Shown here: positions 1 to 5,400 of the stretch, in pieces
How the letters are laid out: each line of letters begins with the position of its first letter
Position numbering within the stretch: position 1 is the stretch's first letter
Origin: Bordetella parapertussis
Lineage (GTDB): Bacteria; Pseudomonadota; Gammaproteobacteria; Burkholderiales; Burkholderiaceae_C
Assembly: GCA_945878355.1 (NCBI GenBank)
Contig: CAMCTC010000168.1
Location: 1-7,439 of the forward strand
DNA length: 7,439 nt
Reading direction: 5' to 3'
Program-made: the position numbers and the translations under genes
The notes under the pieces: model-generated
Seen by the model: the letters and a program-made list of their open reading frames with translations, nothing else
Database searches by the model: none
Told to the model about the DNA's origin: nothing

Positions 1-1041
1 AAGCCCCAGACCATGAGTTTCGGGCCGTACCCAGATGTCTCCCTGGCCGAGGCGCGGTGCAAACGCGATGCCCTGAAAGCCACTTTGCGTGAAGGCGGTG
101 ACCCGATGGCGCCGCGTCGGGTGCAACGCGGCGGCCTGACCCTGAAGGACGCTGGCGAGACCTATTGGCGCGGTCGGGCAGATTTGTCACCGAGTTACAG
201 ACAGAACGCCGAGCGGGCCATGGAGCGCCACATCTACCCCCACCTTGGCAGCAAGCCTGTGGGTAGCATCGACCGGGACTTGTTGCTCACCACGCTCGAC
301 CGGATGGATGCAGCCGGCTTGCACAACTACGTTCGCAAGACACGGATGTGGATTTGTCAGGTGTTCGACTGGGCGGTGGAGCGCGGTGAGGCCAAGATCA
401 ACCCAGCAGCCCTCATCAATCCGAAGAAGGCTTTTGGCCATTCGCCGGTCGAGCATTTCGCTGCGTTGGAAGTGACAGATGTTCCCGCCTTCATGCATCG
501 ACTCCGAATGGAAGGCGATTTGCAGAGCGTTCTGGCCTGCCGACTGCTGGCGTTGACTTGGGTCCGCACCAACGAACTGCGCATGATGCTTTGGTCTGAA
601 TTGTCCGACGACTTGTGGCGCATTCCGGCCGGCAAGATGAAGCGCCGCCGCGACCACCTGGTTCCCCTGAGCAGGCAAGCGCTGGATATCCTCAAAAAGC
701 TCAAGGACAGGTCGCGAGGTGGGACCTATGTGTTCCCGGCAGAACATCGGTTAGATCGGCCGATGAGCGAGAACGCTGTCCTGGCGCTGCTGGCAAGGAT
801 GGGCTACAAGGGCGTGATGACCGGGCACGGTTGGCGAACGGTCGCGAGCACCTGGGCCAATGAACGGGGCTTCAAGTCTGACGCGATTGAGCGCCAACTC
901 GCTCATGTGCCAGGGGACAAGACGCGCGCGGCTTACAACCGTGCGGAGTTCCTGCCAGAGCGGCGAGCCATGTTGAATGCCTGGGCCGACTGGCTCGATC
1001 TGGTGTCAACAGATGTTGATGCCAGCGCCGCGAAGCGTTGA
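1..1041 (+). CDS. int: P4-type tyrosine recombinase / ICE integrase (5' end outside window)
   Basis: Site-specific tyrosine recombinase that would integrate and excise the element at its att site. The frame is open from base 1, and the residues before the first ATG (KPQT, then MSFGPYPDVSLAEAR) are typical of the middle of the N-terminal DUF4102 arm-binding domain. The true start therefore lies upstream and the ATG at 13 is internal; 346 codons are present here. A core-binding helical domain follows (about bases 130-450), then the catalytic domain. All expected catalytic positions are visible: Arg in WVRTNEL (565-567), the HGWR box with His 826-828 and Arg 835-837, His of LAH (904-906) and the nucleophilic Tyr of AAYNRAEF (934-936). 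The HLVPLS segment after the beta-hairpin and the C-terminal ERRAMLNAWADWLD helix are typical of P4/CP4-57 integrases. The 3' end overlaps the convergent AlpA-like gene by 36 bases. The protein appears intact apart from the window cut. Confidence 0.95.
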   Translation, partial: KPQTMSFGPYPDVSLAEARCKRDALKATLREGGDPMAPRRVQRGGLTLKDAGETYWRGRADLSPSYRQNAERAMERHIYPHLGSKPVGSIDRDLLLTTLDRMDAAGLHNYVRKTRMWICQVFDWAVERGEAKINPAALINPKKAFGHSPVEHFAALEVTDVPAFMHRLRMEGDLQSVLACRLLALTWVRTNELRMMLWSELSDDLWRIPAGKMKRRRDHLVPLSRQALDILKKLKDRSRGGTYVFPAEHRLDRPMSENAVLALLARMGYKGVMTGHGWRTVASTWANERGFKSDAIERQLAHVPGDKTRAAYNRAEFLPERRAMLNAWADWLDLVSTDVDASAAKR

Positions 1042-1194
1042 CAAGCGCCAGCCCTTCGTTCGCTGTGACAGATCGACATCAGGCTTGGGCAACTTGCTTT
1101 CCAGAATCCAGCGCCGGATGGTCTCGCTGCTGGTGACACCCATGAGCGACATCAACTCGCGGCGAAAGATGACGCGGTCTTCATTTGCTGACAT
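1006..1194 (-). CDS. alpA: AlpA-family small helix-turn-helix protein (putative excisionase/regulator)
   Basis: A 62-residue protein of the AlpA / MerR-like winged-HTH type. AlpA proteins of P4-like elements act as excision factors or activate integrase expression, and a place beside the integrase fits that. What is seen: an opening strand and HTH (VIFRRELMSLMGV, residues 8-20; SSETIRRWILESKLPKP, 22-38), where 'RR.EL..L.GV....I.RW......P.P' is the family pattern, followed by the wing TKGWR (46-50). A good ribosome binding site (AAAGGGG on the minus strand, about 1200-1206) precedes the ATG at 1192-1194 with about 7 bases between. The protein is at the short end for the family. Its last dozen residues, LSTLRGAGINIC, do not resemble the usual closing helix and are encoded inside the integrase tail, so the C-terminus may have been replaced when the genes became overlapping. 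It is likely read from a leftward promoter further upstream, possibly the element at 1746-1771. Family call firm; excisionase role inferred. Confidence 0.85.
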   Translation of the reverse strand: MSANEDRVIFRRELMSLMGVTSSETIRRWILESKLPKPDVDLSQRTKGWRLSTLRGAGINIC

Positions 1195-1531
1195 GGTTGC
1201 ACCCCTTTTGCACGGTTGTTGAGGTCTGCGTTTGGCTTAGCCGCCGAGCGATCTTATGGCCGGCTTGGGCTTTCTTGAAACGCCGGTCACCAGCAGTCGC
1301 CTCGTCGACCTCGGCGTGTCGATCGGCGGCTCGTGTGTGCTGGCTTGGACGACGGCAGCCGTGAGCATTCCCTGATCGACATGGCGTCGAACGATCGAAG
1401 GGGCTGGCCCTTCTGAACCGATTCAAGTCCGCCGCTGGCGCGTAGGCCTCCTGGTCGGTGACCAGACTCGCTGTGCCTTGCGTGGTCATCACCTGTTTGG
1501 TGTGACCAGTTTCTCGCTTCATTCGTTCCAT
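1181..1531 (-). CDS. Hypothetical protein upstream of alpA; uncertain, possibly frameshifted
   Basis: A 116-codon ORF with no family I recognise. In favour: a near-perfect ribosome binding site on the minus strand, GGAGGT followed by CAGG and then ATG, at 1529-1541; an MERMKRETGHTKQ opening; and a place directly upstream of alpA on the same strand, overlapping it by 14 bases, as in an operon. Against: the second half is rich in Arg, His, Cys and Gln and looks unlike a folded protein. By hand count its third codon positions are only about 55% G/C. From about base 1410 leftward, the neighbouring minus frame is open to a TAA at 1237-1239. It has G/C-rich third positions (about 36 of 47) and more natural text (VDQGMLTAAVVQAS, then RRLLVTGVSRKPKP). 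A gene read in one frame at its start and another at its end would mean a frameshift near 1400-1430, or a relic. Treat as a candidate only. Confidence 0.35.
   Translation of the reverse strand: MERMKRETGHTKQVMTTQGTASLVTDQEAYAPAADLNRFRRASPFDRSTPCRSGNAHGCRRPSQHTRAADRHAEVDEATAGDRRFKKAQAGHKIARRLSQTQTSTTVQKGCNHVSK
1483..1508. repeat. 10-bp hairpin with one bulge
   Basis: TGGTCA (1483-1488), one extra T, CACC (1490-1493), a 5-base loop, then GGTG (1499-1502) and TGACCA (1503-1508) form a stem broken only by the extra T. It lies about 20 bases inside the candidate minus-strand ORF that starts at 1531. It could be an RNA hairpin in a leftward transcript, or a paired operator, since each arm carries a GGTCA/TGACC word found elsewhere in this stretch. 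Function unknown. Confidence 0.4.
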
Positions 1532-1745
1532 CCTGACCTCCGTATTCGGTCGATGAGCCGCACCGGCTCGTTGGCGCTAGTCCGCTGTTGGCGGCGATGC
1601 CGTCGACCTCCCATGCCGTTGTGATCTCGCGTTTCGGCCGTTGGTACGGCGTTGCGCGACCCTGCGAGAGCTTGGCCAGTCGACTTCGATGACCGCAGTC
1701 GCTGCGGCTGAGCCGTCTTTGCTCGCCAGTCCCTCAGATTCCAGG

Positions 1746-1771
1746 TACGTCATCCCGCCAAAAAGTGTCGG
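1746..1771 (-). promoter_or_regulatory. Promoter-like element facing left toward alpA, twin of the element before parA
   Basis: Read on the minus strand, the element is CCGACACTTTTTG (plus positions 1771-1759), three variable bases, GGAT, two variable bases and CGTA (1749-1746). It matches the plus-strand element at 2473-2498 at 21 of 26 positions with no gaps. Two conserved blocks at fixed spacing, ending in a CGT-type -10-like word, are the architecture of promoters read by ECF sigma factors, and the sigma gene lies beside it. A start near 1738 would give a leftward transcript through the hairpin-rich stretch into alpA. That it is a promoter is inferred; a paired operator is the alternative. 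Confidence 0.5.
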
Positions 1772-1880
1772 TCCAGGCGTTCGCATGCGCCTGCGATCTG
1801 CCTGGTCCCGTCATTCGTTGAATTAGCACGCCGAATCTGCCCCCGTTCCCGCTCCCGTCTCGCGATCGACGGAGGGCGAC

Positions 1881-2471
1881 ATGGGACTCAAGCGGGGAAT
1901 CGGGCTCGAGAAGTGGGAAATCGCGGTCACGAAGAAACTGGTGGACGAATTTCGAAGGCGATCCCGAATCCTCGCCCGTGAAGAATTCGACGATCTTGTG
2001 CAGGAATGCTTGGTTCACTGGATCGCGGTGCGATCGAAGTTGGTGCCGGGCTCGAACGGGCCGCCGGTGGCTTACATGTCCCAGGTTCTGCGCAACAAGT
2101 TCATCGACTCGATGCGTCAGCAGGCGGCGGACAAGCGACGCGGGGGTCTGGAGATGCGCTCGCTGGACGCCGCGGCAGACGATTCTGAGGACGGGATGCT
2201 GCTGTCCGAGTTGATCGCCGTGTCAGGGCACTTCGAGGCGGCATACCAAGTCGGATCCGATCGCCACCACTCCCGTATCGATGTCCGCCGAGCCTTGTCC
2301 AAGCTCACACCTGCTCAGCAGCGGCTGAGCGTGATGCTCGGCGTGCACGGCCTGTCGATCAAGGAGGCCGCCGAACAACTCCGGATCCCACGCAGCACGC
2401 TCTACGAGGAGATCAAACGGATCCGGCAAGTCTTCATCGATCACCGGCTTGACGACTATTTGGAGGATTGA
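1881..2471 (+). CDS. ECF-like sigma-70 family RNA polymerase sigma factor carried by the element
   Basis: A 196-residue protein with the two domains of a small alternative sigma factor, which directs RNA polymerase to specific promoters. Region 2 is at about residues 35-86: EEFDDLVQECLVHW, then AYMSQVLRNKFIDSMRQQAADKRR, matching the 'DLVQE....W ... AY...V.RN...D..R......R' pattern used for core binding and -10 recognition. A variable acidic linker (about 95-130) follows, then region 4 (about 133-185: LSKLTPAQQRLSVMLGVHGLSIKEAAEQL, then RIPRSTLYEEIKRI), a helix-turn-helix for -35 recognition. Length is normal for the ECF group. The ATG at 1881 has a strong GGAGGG four bases upstream (1871-1876). 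No anti-sigma gene or membrane protein is beside it, so activity may be set by its own expression. It lies between two outward-facing copies of one promoter-like element (1746-1771 and 2473-2498), which suggests control of alpA and the parA operon. Family call firm; target inferred. Confidence 0.88.
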   Translation: MGLKRGIGLEKWEIAVTKKLVDEFRRRSRILAREEFDDLVQECLVHWIAVRSKLVPGSNGPPVAYMSQVLRNKFIDSMRQQAADKRRGGLEMRSLDAAADDSEDGMLLSELIAVSGHFEAAYQVGSDRHHSRIDVRRALSKLTPAQQRLSVMLGVHGLSIKEAAEQLRIPRSTLYEEIKRIRQVFIDHRLDDYLED

Positions 2472-2472
2472 G

Positions 2473-2498
2473 CCGACACTTTTTGCGCGGATTTCGTA
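2473..2498 (+). promoter_or_regulatory. Promoter-like element for the parA operon, twin of the element at 1746-1771
   Basis: CCGACACTTTTTG (2473-2485), three bases, GGAT (2489-2492), two bases, CGTA (2495-2498). The element begins two bases after the sigma gene stop and lies about 35 bases before the parA ATG at 2533, the right place for the operon promoter, with a start expected near 2505. The first 13 bases are a perfect inverted copy of 1759-1771, and the shared GGAT and CGTA words keep the same spacing. It does not contain the GGAAC word common in ECF -35 boxes, so if this is a sigma target its specificity would be unusual. Confidence 0.5.
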
Positions 2499-2532
2499 TT
2501 CCTGATTTCTTACTTGAACAGGCGCGAATTCG

Positions 2533-3390
2533 ATGATCAATTTCACCATCACAAGCACCAAGGGCGGCGTCGGCAAGACCACGCTCACCGCCAATCTGGG
2601 AGCACTGCTGGCCGACATGGGCTTGCGTGTGCTGCTGATCGATGCCGACGTCCAACCGTCGCTGTCGAAGTACTTTGCGCTGGCGACAGCCCAGCCGCCG
2701 GTCGGACTGACCGAGGCCATCGTCCGTGGGCAGGTGACGGCCGCTTGCATCACGCCGACGGCCTTCCCGAATCTGCACATCGTGGTCTCCGACGACCCCG
2801 AGGGTCGACTGCCGCACTGGCTGCTCAACCGCATCGACCGGGGTTTTCGGCTGCGCTACGCGTTGCAATCGCCGGCGGTGGTTGGCAACTACGACTGCGT
2901 GCTGATCGACACCCAGGGCGCGATCGGCCCATTGCAGGACGCCGCCGTCCTGGCCGCGGACATCCTCGTCTCGCCGATCACGCCCGAGATCCTTTCGGCG
3001 CGGGAGTTCAAGGACGGCACGATGGAACTGCTCGACAGGCTTGAACCCGCAAACGCGCTGGGTGCCGCGCTCGGCGTGACGCTCGGGCCGGTCAAGGCCG
3101 TGATTTACCGGCAGGACCGCACATCCGATGCCCGTTTGATCGCCAGCGGGATCCGCGAAGACTTCATCCGGCTCAAAGGCCGGGTCTCGGTGCTCGACAC
3201 CGTCGTGCCGCATGCCAAGGCTTACAAGGAGGCCGCGACACTGCGCATCCCTGTGCATCGGCATGAACGACGTCGCGACGGCGTGATGCCCAGTGCCAGT
3301 GCCGTGATGCATCAACTCGCTTGGGAACTCATCCCCAGCCTGCAAGGTGTCCATGCCGATGGGTTCCATGGGGAGGTACCTTCGCCATGA
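2533..3390 (+). CDS. parA: ParA/Soj-family partition ATPase of the ICE
   Basis: Walker-type ATPase (285 residues) that with ParB would move or stabilise the excised element. A deviant Walker A motif, KGGVGKTT, is at residues 10-17 with the signature lysine K10. The A' motif LLIDADVQPS is at 34-43 (family usually DADPQ.S), and Walker B CVLIDTQG at 122-129. The stretch from VLIDTQGAIGPLQDAAVLAA through PEILSAREF is characteristic of ParA proteins of SPI-7/PFGI-1-type islands. Length is normal and there is no N-terminal DNA-binding extension, unlike plasmid type Ia ParA. The ribosome binding site before 2533 is weak (only AGG about 11 bases away). The stop overlaps the parB start as ATGA (3387-3390), so the two are probably translationally coupled. 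Expression is likely from the element at 2473-2498. In several related islands a DnaB-like helicase gene lies next to parA; none is present here. Confidence 0.93.
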   Translation: MINFTITSTKGGVGKTTLTANLGALLADMGLRVLLIDADVQPSLSKYFALATAQPPVGLTEAIVRGQVTAACITPTAFPNLHIVVSDDPEGRLPHWLLNRIDRGFRLRYALQSPAVVGNYDCVLIDTQGAIGPLQDAAVLAADILVSPITPEILSAREFKDGTMELLDRLEPANALGAALGVTLGPVKAVIYRQDRTSDARLIASGIREDFIRLKGRVSVLDTVVPHAKAYKEAATLRIPVHRHERRRDGVMPSASAVMHQLAWELIPSLQGVHADGFHGEVPSP

Positions 3391-4718
3391 ACCAGAAGGA
3401 CACCATCGATGAGCGCCGTCGGCTCGTGGCGCAGTCGCTACAGGTGGGCAACCCGGGCAACAATGCACGGGACCTGCCTGGCCCAGTCGACCCGTATGCC
3501 GAGCAACAGATCGAACTGCCGATTGACGAGATCCGGCCCTACGAGCACAACCCGCGCCGTTCAAAAAACCTCAAGTTCGACGACATCAAGGAGTCGATCC
3601 GCACCAGCGGACTCAGGTCACCGCTGACGGTGACGCGGCGACCGCACGAGTCGCACTTCATCGTCGAGGCCGGCGGCAACACCCGCTTGCTTGCGCTGCA
3701 GCAGTTGTGGGCCGAGACGCGGGATCCCCGGTTCCGCAAACTCGGCGTGCTGCTGCGGCCGTGGCGCTCGGAGAACCATGTACTCGCCGCGCACTTGATC
3801 GAAAACGAGCAGCGCGGCGAGATGAGCTTCTGGGACAAGGCCAGCGGCGTCGTCGCGCTCAAAGGACGACTGGAAGCAGAGCAGGGAAGGCCGCTGGCGC
3901 TGCGCGGCCTGGAGGACGCATTGCATGGCGCCGGCCTGGCGGTCAACACCGCCACGCTCGGCCTGTACCTCTTCGCCACCGAACGACTGCGCACGCTTGG
4001 TGAGGCGGTGACCGACTTGGCGGGTCTGGATGTCAAGACCCTGCAGCCCAGGCTCAACGCGATCAGGCGCTACGCCATGGTGCGCCAGTCGGCGGCCGAA
4101 GACGTGCTGTACGCTACGGTCTTTGAGCCGGTCTTCAGGCGCATCGCGGAAGAATTTCCGCATACCGGCGAGTTCAGCGCGGCGGCAACCTGCGAAGCCT
4201 GCGAAGCGGCGATGGCCGCACACCTTGGTGAAACCGTCGCCGCGCTGCGAGATGGCCTGCGTCCGGCGGGGGCCAGATGCGGGGCCGGTGAACCTGTCGC
4301 AAAACCTGGCGACGACAACGACAGGGCGGCGATCGAAATATTGGCGCCGGTCCTTCGCCCAGAGCCAGCGCCGCCGGCATTTGACAGCCTGATCGGCTAC
4401 GTCCGAGCTTTTGCCGAGATCGCCGGTCTCGACGACTGTGTCGTGCCCGCGCCGACGTCAGTTGCCGGTTTCCGACTCTGCGCGATGGCTGATGCTGACG
4501 CAGCGCCACCGGCGCGCCAACGCGCCTGGTGGCTGCTCGCTGCCATCACCGGCTATTCCGATGTCGAGCCGATAGCGCCTCTGCCGATCGACCAAGCTCT
4601 CCTCGCTTGGTTGGCGGACCCGGCCGATGCGTCTTCGACGGCCTTCTGGGCTTTGCTGACCTGTCTCAGGCGGACCAATGAGCACCGCGAGTCCACCGCC
4701 ACCCATGGGGAGCAATGA
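3387..4718 (+). CDS. parB: ICE ParB-family protein (PFGI-1 class)
   Basis: A 443-residue ParB-like protein, the presumed DNA-binding or CTP-binding partner of ParA. ParB/Srx fold motifs are in the N-terminal third: PIDEIRPYEHNPRRSKN (residues 45-61), the EAGGNTRLLAL box (94-104; equivalent to the GERR motif of chromosomal ParB, with GGNTR as usual in ICE versions) and HLIENEQRGEMSFWDKA (136-152), which leads into a helical DNA-binding region. The C-terminal half, from about residue 290, is Ala/Pro-rich and of unknown role. It is much longer than chromosomal ParB (about 290 residues), as expected for this class. The ATG at 3387 is chosen because it has a good GGGGAGG (3370-3376), forms an ATGA overlap with parA and excludes the unconvincing Pro/Cys-rich text from an upstream ATG at 3321. 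The 3' end overlaps the DUF2857 gene as ATGA (4715-4718). Confidence 0.9.
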   Translation: MNQKDTIDERRRLVAQSLQVGNPGNNARDLPGPVDPYAEQQIELPIDEIRPYEHNPRRSKNLKFDDIKESIRTSGLRSPLTVTRRPHESHFIVEAGGNTRLLALQQLWAETRDPRFRKLGVLLRPWRSENHVLAAHLIENEQRGEMSFWDKASGVVALKGRLEAEQGRPLALRGLEDALHGAGLAVNTATLGLYLFATERLRTLGEAVTDLAGLDVKTLQPRLNAIRRYAMVRQSAAEDVLYATVFEPVFRRIAEEFPHTGEFSAAATCEACEAAMAAHLGETVAALRDGLRPAGARCGAGEPVAKPGDDNDRAAIEILAPVLRPEPAPPAFDSLIGYVRAFAEIAGLDDCVVPAPTSVAGFRLCAMADADAAPPARQRAWWLLAAITGYSDVEPIAPLPIDQALLAWLADPADASSTAFWALLTCLRRTNEHRESTATHGEQ

Positions 4719-5260
4719 TGCTGCTGCTTCTCGACCCTCATATCCGCCTCGTTCTGCTCAACCACCTTGCGCTGCGCCTGTCCGAGGCCGCTCTCGACGA
4801 ACTCGACGCGTTCGGCATTCCGATCGAGAAAATCGAGCGTCTGTGGCAACTATCGATCACCGACCTCAACCGCTTGGCCGCCATGCGCACGCTGACTATC
4901 GGCATCGTGCTGGACGGCCGGGCCTTGCAAGAGTGCCTGCGCACTGTCGCGCTGGTCAACGAGGCCAAGGCGCTGGAGGCGTATTTCATCCGCCATGGTG
5001 CGTCGACGCATCTGATGAGCGTGCTGTTCAAGATGCGACCCAAGCTGACCTACAAGTGCCGGCGCGATCTTGGCGTGCGCCGCTTCAGCGGGCAGGTGTA
5101 CTTGCCTGACGACGCCACGTGTGAGCGCATCCATCACGTGTGGCGATCAATTGCCGATCCAGCGCCGCGCGTTCGTTACTTCCAATTGCACCAGGTGTTT
5201 GCGCAGATGCCGATCGCTGTGCTGGAAGCTGTCATCCGAGACTTCAAGCCCTTGGCATGA
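4715..5260 (+). CDS. DUF2857 protein, STY4526/YPO1902-like island replication protein
   Basis: A 181-residue protein resembling the DUF2857 family, found almost only in SPI-7/ICEclc-type islands between parB and the STY4528-like gene and described as island replication-associated. Its biochemical role is not known to me. Characteristic text: LLLLDPHIRLVLLNHLALRL near the N-terminus, LWQLSITDLNRLAAM, VALVNEAKALEAYFIRHGAS and a C-terminal RVRYFQLHQVF with AVLEAVIRDF. It is mostly helical, with no signal peptide, membrane segment or catalytic motif that I can see. Two ATGs lie at 4715 and 4718. The GGGGAG at 4707-4712 is only two bases from the first but five from the second, so 4718 may be the real start. 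The start overlaps the parB stop and the stop overlaps a 47-codon ORF as ATGA (5257-5260), which points to coupled translation across the operon. Confidence 0.85.
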   Translation: MMLLLLDPHIRLVLLNHLALRLSEAALDELDAFGIPIEKIERLWQLSITDLNRLAAMRTLTIGIVLDGRALQECLRTVALVNEAKALEAYFIRHGASTHLMSVLFKMRPKLTYKCRRDLGVRRFSGQVYLPDDATCERIHHVWRSIADPAPRVRYFQLHQVFAQMPIAVLEAVIRDFKPLA

Positions 5261-5400
5261 ACTCAGGTCTCGAACCGATGGCGATGAGCTTCGGGCTGAT
5301 GCTCGGCGCGCTGGACATGCCATTCAAGCCTTGCGGTCGAGGCTGCCGGGCCACTGCTCGGTGCGCAACGCAGTCAAGCGCTGCAGGGGTCCGTCCATGA
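5257..5400 (+). CDS. Small 47-residue ORF coupled on both sides (hypothetical)
   Basis: A short reading frame that fills the space between the DUF2857 gene and the STY4528-like gene exactly. Its ATG overlaps the previous stop as ATGA (5257-5260) and its stop overlaps the next start as ATGA (5397-5400). The same 4-base join is used at every junction from parA to the STY4528-like gene, which is the main argument that it is translated. The product begins MNSGLEPMAMSFGLMLGALD, has three Cys within 15 residues (CGRGCRATARC) and matches no family I know. There is no convincing ribosome binding site of its own, so translation would depend on coupling. It could be a small protein, a coupling device that carries ribosomes across to 5397, or the remnant of a larger gene. 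Confidence 0.45.
   Translation: MNSGLEPMAMSFGLMLGALDMPFKPCGRGCRATARCATQSSAAGVRP

Larger units (their letters stand above)
1195..1880. other. Control-region-like stretch between alpA and the sigma factor gene, rich in hairpins
   Basis: No gene I recognise fills these roughly 690 bases; the only plausible coding candidate is the minus-strand ORF at 1181-1531. Perfect inverted repeats are seen at 1397-1413 (GAAGGG, 5-base loop, CCCTTC), 1451-1465 (CTGGTC, 3-base loop, GACCAG), 1555-1569 (GAGCCG, 3-base loop, CGGCTC) and 1693-1707 (CCGCAG, 3-base loop, CTGCGG). A 10-bp hairpin with one bulged base spans 1483-1508. GGTCACC-like words recur at 1285-1291, 1457-1463, 1484-1493 and 1499-1507. A promoter-like element facing left lies at 1746-1771. 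The stretch separates leftward alpA from the rightward sigma gene, so it must hold the divergent start signals. I see no clear sigma-70 promoter for the sigma gene. Confidence 0.6.

Noticed and set aside
1..60. Attachment site or tRNA end near the integrase
   Set aside because: The window opens inside the integrase coding sequence, so the att site and target tRNA, normally next to the integrase start or element end, are not in the sequence.
1303..1610. 10-bp direct repeat CGTCGACCTC at 1303-1312 and 1601-1610
   Set aside because: Only two copies, about 300 bases apart, with no extended similarity; compatible with chance in GC-rich DNA.
1577..1786. Minus-strand ORF of 69 codons covering the leftward promoter-like element, with text such as AVIEVDWPSSRRVAQRRTNGRN
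   Set aside because: Weak ribosome binding site, low-complexity Arg/Ser/Thr tail and no recognised family. It overlaps the element conserved at 2473-2498, which fits a control site better than coding. Not excluded completely.
1641..1826. Plus-strand ORF of 61 codons upstream of the sigma gene
   Set aside because: No ribosome binding site that I can see, no family resemblance, and it crosses the promoter-like element and a hairpin.
3321..3386. Earlier ATG at 3321 for parB
   Set aside because: It would overlap parA by about 70 bases and adds Pro/Cys-rich residues; the ATG at 3387 has GGGGAGG upstream and the ATGA overlap.
2434..3564. Long minus-strand ORF opposite parA and the start of parB
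   Set aside because: A typical shadow of a GC-rich coding region: His/Arg/Gly-rich text without domains, while the plus strand has clear ParA motifs.
5070..5396. N-terminal extension of the STY4528-like frame back to an ATG at 5070
   Set aside because: This part overlaps the DUF2857 gene and is Cys/Arg/Ser-rich without similarity. The ATG at 5397 has a ribosome binding site and an ATGA join.
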